A DNA stretch of 64,000 nt from Porphyra umbilicalis (taxonomy: Eukaryota > Rhodophyta > Bangiophyceae > Bangiales > Bangiaceae): positions 124,001 to 188,000 of the forward strand of contig KV918825.1 of the NCBI GenBank assembly GCA_002049455.2, in the 5' to 3' direction. Both the position numbers and the translations under genes were made by a program. The notes beneath the pieces are model-generated. The model saw only the letters and a program-made list of their open reading frames with translations, had not been told where the DNA came from and ran no database searches. Shown piece after piece: positions 11,136 to 21,768 of the stretch; position 1 is the stretch's first letter, and the number at the start of each line of letters is the position of its first letter.

Positions 11136-14100
11136 TCAGTTATCATAGCTATGAAGGTAGTGGCAGGCCAGCATGGCCCACGGTGTGGGATTTGCATCCC
11201 TTGCATCTGATGGTAGAAGGACATGGTACTCGAAACATGCGCGTATGGCGGCAGCGTACCAACTGGTGTTGGTGCATTGTGATATAACCACGGTTGCTTC
11301 CTCTGTTGTTGTCACCAGGCGTCGAAGGTCTGAGTCCAACTGCTGTACCGGGGGTACGAGAAACCCGTTGGGGAGCACTGGCATAGAGGAATCTCTCCCG
11401 ACCAGTGTCGCTTGCGCGGATTTCGGCCACACATACGTGTACGGACCGTACTCACGGTTCAGCCGGGGGAAATGGCGCAAGGCAAGCTGGGGGTCATACG
11501 CAAACTTGTGCGTCATCGAGGGCAGAGTCGACTTCAGCCACGCGACAGGAAGTACTTCCGCAATTGTGGTGGATGTACTTAAATCTGTCCACCAGACATT
11601 GGCATATATAACTCCGTCACCTGTAACATGATCATGCTGGATAGTGGGTATCCACGTGGAGTCCATGACGTTGTTGGCCGCGGTTGTGGGCCTGGCTTGT
11701 CGGCGACTTTGCCGTGTTAGCGTTTGCCACTCGTGCCCTTGTACATGCTTCTTCTTCTGTCGAAAAATACGCACCACCATGTTGCGTGCGAGGTTCTCCA
11801 AGGGTTTCCAGGTGTCGTCTTTCGACCCGTAGTCGAATTTGCGCACATTAGCGCTATAGCTGTCACCCGTCTCGCGAAAGCCTAAGAGTTTGTCAATCAC
11901 GTACTCGTAGGCGGTTGCCGGGGGTGGCTTGCGTTGGTCTAGAACATCTAGCAGGAGGTGTGGCACAGTGTCCGTCATCGTCGGACGAGGATCTGGGGTG
12001 ACATGGTCACTGCTGACGCGTTTTTCCTCCCCGTCGATGTCAATTACGAACGTGGAAGCATCCGCGTCCGCGTCAACAAACCCGAAGGGTCCAATGGCCT
12101 TGCTCTGCAGCTTATTTTGCGGATAGTGGTTGGTCGTATAGACGTAGTCGCCAATCTTGACGTCCGCATTGCGGGTTGCAACCCGGTGGTCGAAGTTACG
12201 TTTGTCACGTTGTTGCGTCTTGCGCAAGGCCTCGACTACGACAGGGATATGTCTGCGAAGGCGGGCTGTGAACTCGCGTTTGCGAGCTAGGGTTGACCCA
12301 TCATTAAGCGTTCCCTTATTGACCGGCGGAGTGCCAGGGGGCAAGTTGCGAACCGTGAGGTTGGGGATCTGCCTTGTGATAACAAGCTCAAATGGAGCGT
12401 CACCCGTAGACCGGTGCGGTTGGCTATTATATGCCATGGTGATATCTGGGAGTAGCTCGTCCCATCGTGATGGGTCATCAGCGACGTAGTGTCGCAGTTG
12501 AGTAGCCATGGTACGGTTGTACCGTTCAGCTTGCCCATTGGTTTAGGGGTGGTACGCCGTGGTGTGAACTGTTTCAATGCCAAGCATTTTCAGAACGGTG
12601 ATGAAGAAGTTCAACGTGAACTGGGGCCCTTGGTCCGATAGGATCCGGTCCGGTGGCCCGTAGGCGGACACCCACGCGTCGATGATGGCTCACGCCACGG
12701 ACATGGCCGAACTTCGTCGTAAGGCGCCACACTTGGTAAAATTGGCGAAGCGGTCGGTAAAAACCAAAATGCAGCGATTTCCCTTCTTGGAGGCCGTGAT
12801 GGGCCCAAAGATGTCAACGGACAGGTCCGTGAGAGGCTCAGTAGCCAGGAACAGCGCTAAGGGCGTGGATTTTCGCCGCAAGGCGAGGCGATTTTGAGCA
12901 CATGTTGTGCACTTGGTGATAGTAGTGTGGATGTCCGTTACCATCGAGGGCCAGGAACATGCCTTTCGCATGGGGTAATACATCCGGTTCATACCAGGAT
13001 GGGCTGCCACTGTGGCTTGGAGCTCGAGCGTCAAGACGCGTTCGCGTAGTGATTTTGGTATCACCAATTGGTTGCCGTCAGGCGTTCGGCGATACAGAGC
13101 GTGATGCTCGTTGCGGAAGAAGGCCTTGGCCGTACCGCGTGTCACGCGAGGGGACATCTCCACACAGTAGTCGTCTGTTTGTTGTGGTTCAACAACGTCG
13201 TCGAATTCCACCGGTTCGGGTGTGTCGGTACCCGTGTACCTCCCCGTCCCTAAGCCGTTGGCCATCTCGGCCAATGCGAGGCAAGGTATATCATCATGGA
13301 CATCTTCTGGCGGCGCCACCGTAGAGGCGCGCGACAGGAAGTCGGGCAAGTGGTGCGATGCACCTGGTTTTTAAACCATATCGAATGTGTATTCGGAAAG
13401 GCGAAGTCGCCAGCGCATCAAGCGTCCTCTTGAGTGTGTCGTGCTGTAGATCCAGCTACGTGCTTGGTGATCCACTTGGATGAGGAACCGTTGCCCGTCG
13501 AGGACGTGCTTCAAATTGAGGAAATCCCACACGACGCCGAGGCATTCGTGCTCCGTGGTCAAGTACTTTTGCTCTGCAGCAGTGAGTCCTCGGCTCCAAA
13601 ATCCGACAGGATGAAGCACTTTGCCCGGTTCCTCTCGGAGGACGGTACAACCGACTTGGTCAGGACATGCGTCAACGTCGACGACGAGATTCCGGATGGC
13701 CTTTGGCAAGGCAAGTACCGGTGGGCACAACAGTGCGTTGCGAAGGTCTTCGAACGAGGCGATGGCCACGCCCGCTGGTAGCGGTAGATCCGGTGGGATC
13801 TCGGCCTTAGTCAGGGCGTTCAGGGGCTTCGATCGTTTGGCAAAGTCCTTGAAAAACCGTCGATAGACGCTGCACATGCCCAAGAAGCTTTTCAGATGCT
13901 TCTTTGTCGTTGGGAACTTTGCGTGCTTCAGAGCATCAACGTTCTTGTTATGCACGTGCAGTTGCCCGGGGCGGGCAATGTGTCCAAGGTACTCGACTTC
14001 GTCGGAGAACCAGGTGCACCTTTCACAGTTCAGGGTAAACCCAGCTTCGGGGAGGCCGTGCAGAACCGTGTCGACGTCTTCGATGTGTTTTTCCGCGTTA

Positions 14101-14166
14101 GCGAAGAAGATTATGACATCGTCTAAGTAGACGAGGCATATCTGCCACTTCAAGCCCGAGAGGATC
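11136..14166 (-). pseudogene. pol: pol of chromovirus copy D, 3' part (RT C-half to C-terminal domain)
   Basis: One minus-strand frame carries RT from MILSGLKWQICLVYLDDVII, then RNase H (VDVDACPDQVGCTVL), an integrase finger (HPGMNRMYYPM, CTTCAQNR), the integrase core (TDRFANFTK, LSDQGPQF, TNGQAERYNR), a chromodomain-like segment (YEYVIDKLLGF, DDTWKPLENL) and a long C-terminal extension with GPYTYVW, FLVPPVQQ and a TVVIS strand, ending at TGA 11136-11138. Stops include TAA near 13371, a stop at 12690 and TAA 12543-12545 replacing the Gln of HPQTNGQ. The first half of RT is at 18020-18590, on the other side of the Harbinger-like transposon. It is dead. No 3' LTR is visible before fragment X1. 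Confidence 0.9.
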
Positions 14167-14505
14167 ATAGGGTTGTTAGCATAAGGCTGTTAAGATGGAT
14201 GATATCTTGAAAGACCATTTAAGCGGAAAAGATCATCGAGCTGTTATCTGAGGACGCAATAACAGCAGAAGACACTTCCCAGAAGTACGCCATTTTCTGT
14301 GACGGATTGCAACAACAATACGTGATCTCCAGTGCACGTCGGTGCAGATCGTGCAATTTATTCCCAAAATGTGCAGGTGTTAACAGGACCTACTTCTTTC
14401 GAGAGGGTTGTGGAGATCCGGCTGGTCCCTTGCCGCCGAGGTCTCCGAGCCGGCGCGGTCCACCACGTCTCTGGTGATGCACGTCCCCTGCCATTGTCTG
14501 GCAAC

Positions 14506-15669
14506 ATGGGTGACAGAGGTGCCCACGCTGGTCCGCTCGGCCCCCCAGTCAACGACATCACACGGCGCTTCATGTTGATACACTCCTTCCTGGAGACGCA
14601 GCGCACTGCGCGCTCCGCCCTTACCACCATTCCCCACTTTTCCCGCTCCCTGCCCCAATTCCCCGTCACTGCGTCCCCTCCCGTTGCTGGTGCTTGCCCT
14701 GGTCTGGGAGTTGCGCTCCTCGGTACGCGTCGGCCCCAAACTCAAGTTGGGGGTCGCCAATATTACGCCACTGTTCGTGAGCACCATTGCCAGACGCTGT
14801 TCAAGTCGATGTGCGGGTTTTCCCCAGTGGAGTTCGATGCAATTGTGGAGCTGGCTCGCAAGCGCGTGGAGCGGCCTATGGACCCGCGGATGCACCGCTG
14901 TCTTGAGATGAACGAGTTGCGAGGCCCACGCCGCCGAGTTTGTTTGGCTGTTGAGATGATTTTTTTGACTCTCGTTCTTTTGCGTGGGAGAGACGAGGGG
15001 GCGCTGATAATCCGGACTGTTGCCTTCAATATTGGCGTGTTCCCCGCAACGGTCAGCAACTATTTTTCCCTTTGCATTCTTGCCCTGCATGTCACGTTTA
15101 TGCTGGCGGGTCCCATCGTGTGGCCGAGTGCGGCGGAGAGGCGGGAGATGGAGTGCCTCGTCAATGGGTTCCCCTCGGGGATCATCTTCGTGGATGGTAC
15201 GAAGGTTCGTCGGTGGCGCCCGACGCACACCCAGGAGCAACTACAAGCCTATGATGGCCACCATCACTTTCATTGTTTTTCCGTTCTGGTGTGGGTGGAT
15301 GTGTATGGCTTGATTGTGCGCGTTGACGTGTCCTCCCTTGGCGCCTGCCACGACCGGCGGCTGCTCACCCAAACAGAGCTACACCTACTTCCTGCGTCCT
15401 ACTTTGACGGCGATCAGCACGCCATCGGCGACACGGGGTTCATCGGCCCAAGTCGTGTGCTGGTCTGCCCTTCTCGAAAGAACGCTGAGGAGGCAGACGT
15501 AGACCAGGGGGAGTGGAACACGGACATCCGCAAAAGCAGCATTCGCAATGAGTGGGGCGTTCGGGACGTGAAGAACCGCTTCCGGGTGTTTTTAGGTCGG
15601 TGGTCGTACGGGTCTGAGCTGTTTGCGCCTTCCTTTGAAGTGTGCGCGATGCTTTGCAATTGGCGGTAG
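14506..15669 (+). CDS. PIF/Harbinger-type DDE transposase (DDE_Tnp_4-like)
   Basis: A putative RNase H-fold transposase of 387 aa from the ATG at 14506; the frame is open further upstream but without an ATG. An N-terminal helical part (FKSMCGFSPVEFDAIVEL, and ATVSNYFSLCI of HTH type) precedes the catalytic core. Candidate acidic residues are Asp in FVDGTKVRRW, Asp in ACHDRR or IGDTGFIGPS, and Glu in IRNEWGVRDVKNRF, which is the signature layout of this family. The frame has no internal stop, unlike the retroelement it sits in, so this may be a relatively recent insertion. Its product would act in the nucleus on the TIRs of this element and on Harbinger MITEs such as 61531-62245, though TIR identity between the two is not close. 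Confidence 0.85.
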   Translation: MGDRGAHAGPLGPPVNDITRRFMLIHSFLETQRTARSALTTIPHFSRSLPQFPVTASPPVAGACPGLGVALLGTRRPQTQVGGRQYYATVREHHCQTLFKSMCGFSPVEFDAIVELARKRVERPMDPRMHRCLEMNELRGPRRRVCLAVEMIFLTLVLLRGRDEGALIIRTVAFNIGVFPATVSNYFSLCILALHVTFMLAGPIVWPSAAERREMECLVNGFPSGIIFVDGTKVRRWRPTHTQEQLQAYDGHHHFHCFSVLVWVDVYGLIVRVDVSSLGACHDRRLLTQTELHLLPASYFDGDQHAIGDTGFIGPSRVLVCPSRKNAEEADVDQGEWNTDIRKSSIRNEWGVRDVKNRFRVFLGRWSYGSELFAPSFEVCAMLCNWR

Positions 15670-15844
15670 AAACAAAGCGGGGACCGCCCGTGCCGCTCCA
15701 AAGGCTGCTGGCAAACATGGACGCCGACAACGCCGCGAGGTTCTTGTTTTCCTAAAGTTATGTCTATCTGCATGTAACTGGCCCCACGGCCGGAGTCGCA
15801 ACCAATAGTGACACACATCACTCTGACAACCCTTGCTCGCAACA

Positions 15845-16255
15845 CCCCGCCGACGCCGACGCGCCGCGCGAGCCACCAGGCCACGCGTGCCGCCGACGCC
15901 ATGTTTGACACGCCACGGCGGCGACGGCGGCGGCGGCAGCGGCGGCAGCACGCCGCAAGCGGCCGCACCGCAGTGGCGCCGCCGGCGTGGCGCGGCGGTG
16001 ACTGGCACGGCGGCGACCGGCGCGCCGCCACCCGCGCAACACGCGCACCCCCCACCCCCACCCCCGACCAACGCGCAGCCCTTGCCGCCGCCGCGCCCCG
16101 CTGCCGCCGCACCCCGCCGCCGCCGACGCGCCGCGCGTGCCGCCAGGCCACGCGTGCCGCCGCCACTGTGTTTGTTACGCCGCGGCAGCGGCGGCAGCGG
16201 CGGCAGCACACCGCGTGCGGATGCAACGGCAGTGGCGCCGCCGGCGTGGCGTAAC
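15845..16255. repeat. Direct repeat of a CGG/CCG-rich unit inside the Harbinger-like element
   Basis: A segment of about 145 bp at 15850-15993 (GACGCGCCGCGCG ... GTGGCGCCGCCGGCGTGGCG) recurs with changes at 16107-16250. Both carry CGGCGG runs. The repeat lies in the intergenic space between the two convergent ORFs. Confidence 0.7.
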
Positions 16256-16310
16256 GGCTACCCTTCGCTGCGTAGAGGGAGTCCCGTGTCAATGCCCGCG
16301 CTGTCAAAGA

Positions 16311-16333
16311 GGGGGGGGGGGGGGGGGGGGGGG
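16311..16333. repeat. Poly-G tract, 23 G
   Basis: Uninterrupted G run; likely length-variable and error-prone in assembly. Confidence 0.9.
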
Positions 16334-16719
16334 CGGCAGCTCGTAGCAGTCGCGGCTCTTATGGAAGGCGATCTGCACCCAGTCGCCAGCGGGCAGTCGT
16401 CCGCACGTGGTGATCGCCTCCTCCAGGCCGCCTTCTCAGAGGTGGTGGGGTGCCGGCGGCCGGGGGAGGACGCAGCGCTGAACCACAAGACGAGCGGGTG
16501 GCTCCCCCCTCGGCGCGTGAGTGGTGCGTTCGGGTCGCAGTGCTGAAGATCTCCTGCGGGTCTGCCGATACATCATCTGTCAGTGCACGCAGTTTATTTT
16601 TAATCGTTTCTAGCTGCTGTCCTCCTGCTGCTTTACAGCGGTTCTCGTTGCAATTTTTTCCTTGTGTTTTCAGTGCTCTTTTTTGTCCTCGCATTGTTCG
16701 TCTACACTTCTCAGCAATA

Positions 16720-17640
16720 TCAGACAAGCTCATCGGCGTCGGAGCCCGAGCCCATACGAATACTCGAGGGGGCCCCCGCACCACCACCCGCGCGCCCGTG
16801 CGTGCCTTTCGCTGCCGCGCCCGCGCCCGCACCCTCCCCCGCCCCCTCGCGCTCCCCCCGCCCCTCACCGCCCGCGCCACTGGCATTTGACGAAGAGGTC
16901 GTCTCGTCACTGCTCTCTTCCAATATCTGGACGAACGCCGGCGGCGTGGGGGGGGGAAAAGCATTGTGCACCTCGGGCATTGACGCCATCATGGCGTCGA
17001 CTTCCGCCTGCAGGGTGCGGATCGACTTGGCGAACAGCCCCGTTCGCATACGCCCGTGCATGGCCGACGCCGCCGCGGTCTGTTGAGCCTGGGACAACTG
17101 CTGGTCCGACCAAACCTGGCGACGGAGCGTCTCGATGTGGGCTCTCTGCGCCTTCCTCTTGGCCGTCTTTTTGAGCTTGTTGTACTTGTCTTGCTTCTTT
17201 CCCTGCTCCGACTTGCGCTTCTTCTTTCTGGCATGGGTGATTGTGCGCATTTTGTCGGGCGTCGACTCGCTCGCAGTCCGCACGTCCGCCCGGAGCGACC
17301 GCGTGAGCGCGTCCACATTACGCCAAAGAGCGGCCTGCTCCGCGTCAACAGCGTCATACTCGCCGTTCTCGGCGCGGCATACCTTGGCCTCCTCCTTGTG
17401 GTTGCCGTCCACAAGCAACTTGAACTTTTTGCCGGTGTGGTGGTCTCGGATTTGTTGGTGGAGGTGAGGGCGCATGGTGGCGCAAAGCTCGCTGTAGGCT
17501 TTGGTGTGCGCCTCGCCACGCAGAAGCCACGCAGTCGCCTCCTCACACGTCTTCTCGTACTTGACCAGGACGGCGTAGACAGCCATTCTCTCCTTGTTGG
17601 TCAGCAGGACACGTACGGCTGGCGCCTGCTTGGGAGCCAT
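16720..17640 (-). CDS. Second ORF of the Harbinger-like element, putative DNA-binding accessory protein
   Basis: 306 aa from the ATG at 17640 (MAPKQAPAVRVLLTNKERM), no internal stop. The N-terminal 90 residues look like a compact helical domain with Trp and Cys (EEATAWLLRGEAHTKAYSEL, MRPHLHQQIRDHHTGKKF). A very basic central segment follows (ARKKKRKSEQGKKQDKYNK; likely nuclear localisation), then a coiled-coil-like stretch and a Gly/Ala/Glu-rich tail. PIF/Harbinger elements usually encode a Myb/SANT-like partner besides the transposase; this ORF occupies that slot, but I do not see a clear Myb signature. It is convergent with the transposase. Function is inferred from context only. Confidence 0.65.
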   Translation of the reverse strand: MAPKQAPAVRVLLTNKERMAVYAVLVKYEKTCEEATAWLLRGEAHTKAYSELCATMRPHLHQQIRDHHTGKKFKLLVDGNHKEEAKVCRAENGEYDAVDAEQAALWRNVDALTRSLRADVRTASESTPDKMRTITHARKKKRKSEQGKKQDKYNKLKKTAKRKAQRAHIETLRRQVWSDQQLSQAQQTAAASAMHGRMRTGLFAKSIRTLQAEVDAMMASMPEVHNAFPPPTPPAFVQILEESSDETTSSSNASGAGGEGRGEREGAGEGAGAGAAAKGTHGRAGGGAGAPSSIRMGSGSDADELV

Positions 17641-18019
17641 GTCCGCGTCGTATCAGCAACGTTGGGTTGGAGAGTGGTGCGCCAAGGCGAGGGGGGCGGG
17701 GCGGGGCGAGAGAGAGAGAGGGAAAGGCGCATCACGGCCACAACAAAGCAGCAACAAGAGGCTCGCGCGGTGGGGCGAGGTGCCCAAGCGCTGCCAGATC
17801 CGGCGTGGCACACAATTGAAGACGCAACCAAAGAAATGGTGGAAAAAATTGAACAAGTACATTGCGAACTTGTTTCGCATTTATTCTTCTCAAGTGCATT
17901 TGCATACCTGCGACGGATAAAGATATGCGTAACAGAGCGTTCCGGACCCCGATCTCATGCCAGGGGGATAACAGCTCTTGTACGAGATATCGTGAGGACA
18001 TATGTTAACAGCCCTAATA

Positions 18020-18590
18020 TCCAACGAGCGCTGAAAGGTAGCAGGCGCGTTCGTCAAGCCGAACGGCATTAATAAACACTGGTATATACCAAAGTGCGTT
18101 GTGAACGCTGTCTTCTCTTGGTCGTCATTGCGTCAGGGCACTTGCCGGTACCCCGCGGTGCAGTCGAAAGACGTCAACACCTGGGCATCATCCAAGGAGT
18201 CAAGGCAGTCTTCGATTCGAGGCAAGGGATCAGCATCCTTCTCAGTGATGTCGTTTAACCGACGATGGTCGACACAGAATCGGGCTTTGCCGTTCTTCTT
18301 TGGTACAATTACCACGGGGCTCGCCCAAGCAATATGGCTAGGGGCATTGACGTTGAGCTTCAACATCTTGTTGATCTAATTAGAGATGATCTGCCGTTTG
18401 AACGGCCCGGTCCGGTAGGGTTGAGCCCGTACGGGCAGAGCGTCTGGAGGAGTGACGATGGCGTGCTCCGTAGCACGGATGACTCCAAGGGTTCCACCCC
18501 ACAAAGACGAATGCGTCTTGAGATTGTCACTTATCTGCTTGTGCAGGTTTGGGGTCACACTTTGCCCAACCCACCTCCACTCGCCCATAA
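18020..18590 (-). pseudogene. pol: RT 5' half of chromovirus copy D
   Basis: The minus strand reads RAQPYRTGPFKRQII, then WASPVVIVPKKNGKARFCVD, HRRLNDITEKDADPLPRIED, SFDCTAGYRQVP, a TGA at 18133-18135, then [30 protein letters not shown] and LD, stopping at the transposon boundary. These are RT fingers/palm motifs upstream of the YLDD part kept at 14.1 kb, so this and 11136-14166 are one gene. Confidence 0.9.
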
Positions 18591-18766
18591 ACCCCGTACA
18601 CTCATACTAGACATACGTTCTAAACTTTTTCCATGCCCCCTACCCGTCTCCGTCGAGACATTGGACGTTCCGCGGAGTCCTCGTGCCCATATGCGTCATA
18701 CCGCCAAAAGTACCAGAAGTCACCTGTTGGACCCTCTCATCGGGAGCTCTCTTAAATTTCGCCACA

Positions 18767-19240
18767 CTACCCCCTTGTCCTATGGGTCCCCACTAGACTT
18801 GCGTAGCTGCTGCGTTCGCACCCCTCCCCAGCCAACTTTATGACCCAAAAACCAGCATTCTTCACTAAATTCACACTGCACCCTCGCCCAGGTGTTCGCC
18901 ACATACTTTCGACACCCCACCCTCTTGACTCGTCTGTAAAGCCCAGGCCTGCACAGTTTCGCGCCTCTTTGCACTCGGCTTGCAGAGATACAGCCCCGAA
19001 ACCACCGTTCGACGCTACGACGCCCAGGGCCCCCCCCATCTCTGCAAACGCACGCGTTGGCCACACTGTACCCTTCTTTTCCACCTTGATAATAAGCTTA
19101 TAGAGTTTCGCACCCGTCGGACACCTTGCGCAAGAGTTCTGCTCGTCGCCGTACCCCAAGTCCCAATCTTGCCGTGCAGAATATTTTGACACGGGGTCAT
19201 GTTGAACGAAATATTCATCACTCTTTCCACGCTCGCCCAC
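18767..19240 (-). pseudogene. Degenerate protease region of copy D
   Basis: The minus-strand frame has LYKLIIKVEKKGTVWPTRAF followed by ADMGGALGVVA-like sequence where a DTGA-type protease motif would be expected, and in a second frame RKYVANTWARV, comparable with the FQRNYVDTISPRT segment after the protease of copy A. It lies upstream of RT, as expected. Strongly decayed; the assignment rests on position and weak motif resemblance. Confidence 0.45.
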
Positions 19241-19333
19241 ATGTCGAAAACAGACCGGGACTCATTCAATCTCATAAACATGCGTAGTATTTCAGGCATG
19301 CGTCACCCGAACTGAATCCTTCTTCGCTCTCCG

Positions 19334-19765
19334 GAGATACACCTCCCAATCCAAATTTCAGGTTTCAGTTCACTTGAGCCGCCCACACCGCCCAAACTTT
19401 GCTGACTTGGGCCACCTGCCGCATACCGGCAGCATGCGCGTTTGATGTAGATAATAACTGTAGATTTTCAAGGACATTCACAGTCTAGGTCCAGAGATAC
19501 GATTCCCAATTCAAATATTGGGTTGCAGTTTACTTGAACCGCCCCAACTTTGCTAACTTGGCCCACCTGCCACATACAGCTAGCATTCCCGTTGGATGTA
19601 GATAATAACTATAGAGTTGCACGGACATTCACCGTCTAGGTTCAGAGATACGGTTCCCAATCCAAATATTGGGTTGCTGTTCACTTGAACCGCCCACACA
19701 GCCCAAACTTTGCTGACTTGGGCTACCTACCCAATACTGCCGGCATGATCGCTCGATGCAAATAG
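19334..19765. repeat. Tandem repeat, about 155-bp unit, nearly 3 copies
   Basis: Units begin GAGATAC at 19334, 19494 and 19645 (spacing 160 and 151). Each contains CCCAATYCAAAT, ACTTGARCCGCCC, AACTTTGCTRACTTGG and, in the first two, GATGTAGATAATAACT. No coding potential. Confidence 0.9.
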
Positions 19766-21241
19766 TTTACTGATCCTGAAGGGCAGTGAAACAAAGTTTC
19801 GCACGGTGTGCAGTTTGACCGCTCTTTGTAAACTGTTTGTGTGGTGTTTCCTGGGGGACTTTGTCGGCCAATCCATGTCGGCGCGAAAGGGTAGAAGTTG
19901 GAAGGCGACATCAATGATGGCGGCGCCATCAGCGACGACGGCTGTCAGACAGTGCGAGCATCGGGCTTAGGCGGGAGGGGGCACGCCGAAGCAACTCTAC
20001 GGAGCAGCAACACACGGGCTGGCGCCCTTAGCGCCCCGCCATGAGGTAGCCGTGCTACCCGACCATGCTCTGGGCGAAAGTCCCCGGATCACGCGGCAGC
20101 AAGTGCCACTCAGGAAACGCGTGCCTCCTGCCATAATGGAGTACCTTGTCATGGGGGTGGCTGGAATCCTCTTCCCCCCTGTGGCCTGCGACGACGCGGT
20201 TTCGTCACTCTGCTCGAACCGAGGTGGGAGCAGAGCCGTGCCGCGGAGCAGACTATAGGTTTCCAGCCAGGAGGTTATCCATTATCGATGAGATATGGGA
20301 TGAACTGGTTGCTCTGGTTGCTGTCAAGGTATGTTCACTGCGAACTCTCATGCTACAAACTTGGTGATCTGGGATATGATGCGAAAACCACGCATCAACG
20401 CATTCTATGTGCCGCTCCAGACTGATTGAACGAGCGCTCCGTTGCGCTCTATGTTGAGAACTCGCTCGTCAGTCTGATCGCAGACACCCCCCGCCACGCC
20501 GCTCACGTGCTGTGCGATTCTTTCCTCCTCTGCTCGAGTGACTTTCTCATGTTCCGCTCATCAGCTTGTACCATGTCTGCGCCTTGCCGCCTGTTTACTT
20601 GGCCGAGCTGGTCGTGGTGGTTTGTCTGGCGCTTTCCCTTCCTACGTATTGTACATGTATGTCCAGCATGGCCAGCATACCCGTCAACACAATGGGGCTT
20701 ACTCTTGGGGTGCCTCCCCTCGCATGTCGCCATGTACGCCTCGTCGTCTTCGTCGCCAGCACTCTAGTCATTTCCAACAACGATTCCCCCCAAAACGCGT
20801 ACCTATCCGCTCAGGAGGGTGCCAACAGCATGTTATCTTTGCTTCTTTTGTTCCTGGCTGCTTACAACCATATCTTCACGAACAAGACCATACGGCACAG
20901 TTCTCTCTTGCGCCCACACTGCTGTCCCTAGAGAGCTGCATCCAAGCCGTACACACAGACACATCGAGCATACTGCAACCCACATCATCTACCACGCAAA
21001 CAGTTTTGCCCTCTTCTTCACATCATACGACCCACCCACCGTCGCAGACCATTCCCCAGGTCGGGGTCAGAATCATGCAGGAAACACCTTTCCGTCATGG
21101 TTTTGGCGATCCGTCTCGACCGGACCCTGGCCGACCCAGGCACCCCCCGGGGTGCCCCGGCAGCTGGGCAAGGTCGTGAAGAGCAGGCGAAACGAGCCCC
21201 CCCCCTCTGGGGGCGCGCACGCCGCTTTTGGAGGATGCGTG
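19766..21241. other. Unassigned segment
   Basis: No gene supported. Short open frames only, with no conserved-looking motifs. Part of 20440-21060 is T/C-rich with many short plus-strand frames that look incidental. Confidence 0.4.
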
Positions 21242-21686
21242 CAGTTTGACCACCCCTTGGTCGAGGTCCTCGACCGGGTCACGACTCGCGCCGTCCGAGG
21301 GACTCGCATTGGATCACTCCACGGACCCGGAGATGTTACGTCAGCTTCAGCCTTACGGCTCGTCTCACGCGCACGTGGACCCTGTCGAGGTAGTTGACGG
21401 TATGCCGGTCATCGTCGACCAGAGTCATTCTGACGCTTGCGTTCGCAACCGCACTCGCGCGCCCACGCGACGTGTTAACGCACGTTTCGAGGCCCTACCG
21501 GAGTTCGTCGACGTGTCTTCAGAGACCAGGATACCAAATCACGTTGGTGACCGCGTGGCCGAGGTCCATAGGAACCCGTACTTCGGGAACCACGGGCCGC
21601 AGCGCCGTGTCTACGAGGTCCAGTCGTTTTGCAACGAAGTCGTTCACTACCCAGTGCCTTTGCATCTGGTCTACCGCTTGGTGTGA
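21242..21686 (+). pseudogene. Fragment X2 of the unknown element ORF
   Basis: Plus-strand frame with HSTDPEMLRQLQPYGSSHAH, VDPVEVVDGMPVIVDQS, CVRNRTRAPTRRVN, then PNHVGDRVAEVHRNPYFGNH, GPQRRVYEVQSF, VVHYPVPLHLVYRLV and TGA. The first 60 codons match X1 at 10.9-11.1 kb. It ends 83 nt before an LTR-like sequence at 21769, so it may be the last ORF of the element that owns that LTR. I do not recognise the family. Confidence 0.5.
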
Positions 21687-21768
21687 ACCCACTCACTGTT
21701 GTTTCCCGTGCGCGGGAACGCGCCCTTCGAGGCGTCAGCCAAAACGTTTTCTCGCTTGTTGCGCAATT

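Larger units (their letters stand above)
14170..18016 (+). mobile_element. PIF/Harbinger-like DNA transposon nested in RT of copy D
   Basis: The flanking RT fragments are consecutive: 18020 ends at the FQRSLD position and 14166 resumes at ILSGLKW. The ends are imperfect inverted repeats (GGGTTGTTAGCATA on the left; the right end complement reads GGGCTGTTAACATA after a two-base TA). ATA occurs at 14167-14169 and at 18017-18019, giving a 3-bp TSD as expected for Harbinger. Inside are a DDE transposase (14506-15669, plus) and a second ORF (17640-16720, minus) in convergent orientation, with GC-rich repeats between. The total is about 3.85 kb. A two-base asymmetry at the right tip leaves the exact end uncertain. 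Confidence 0.85.
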
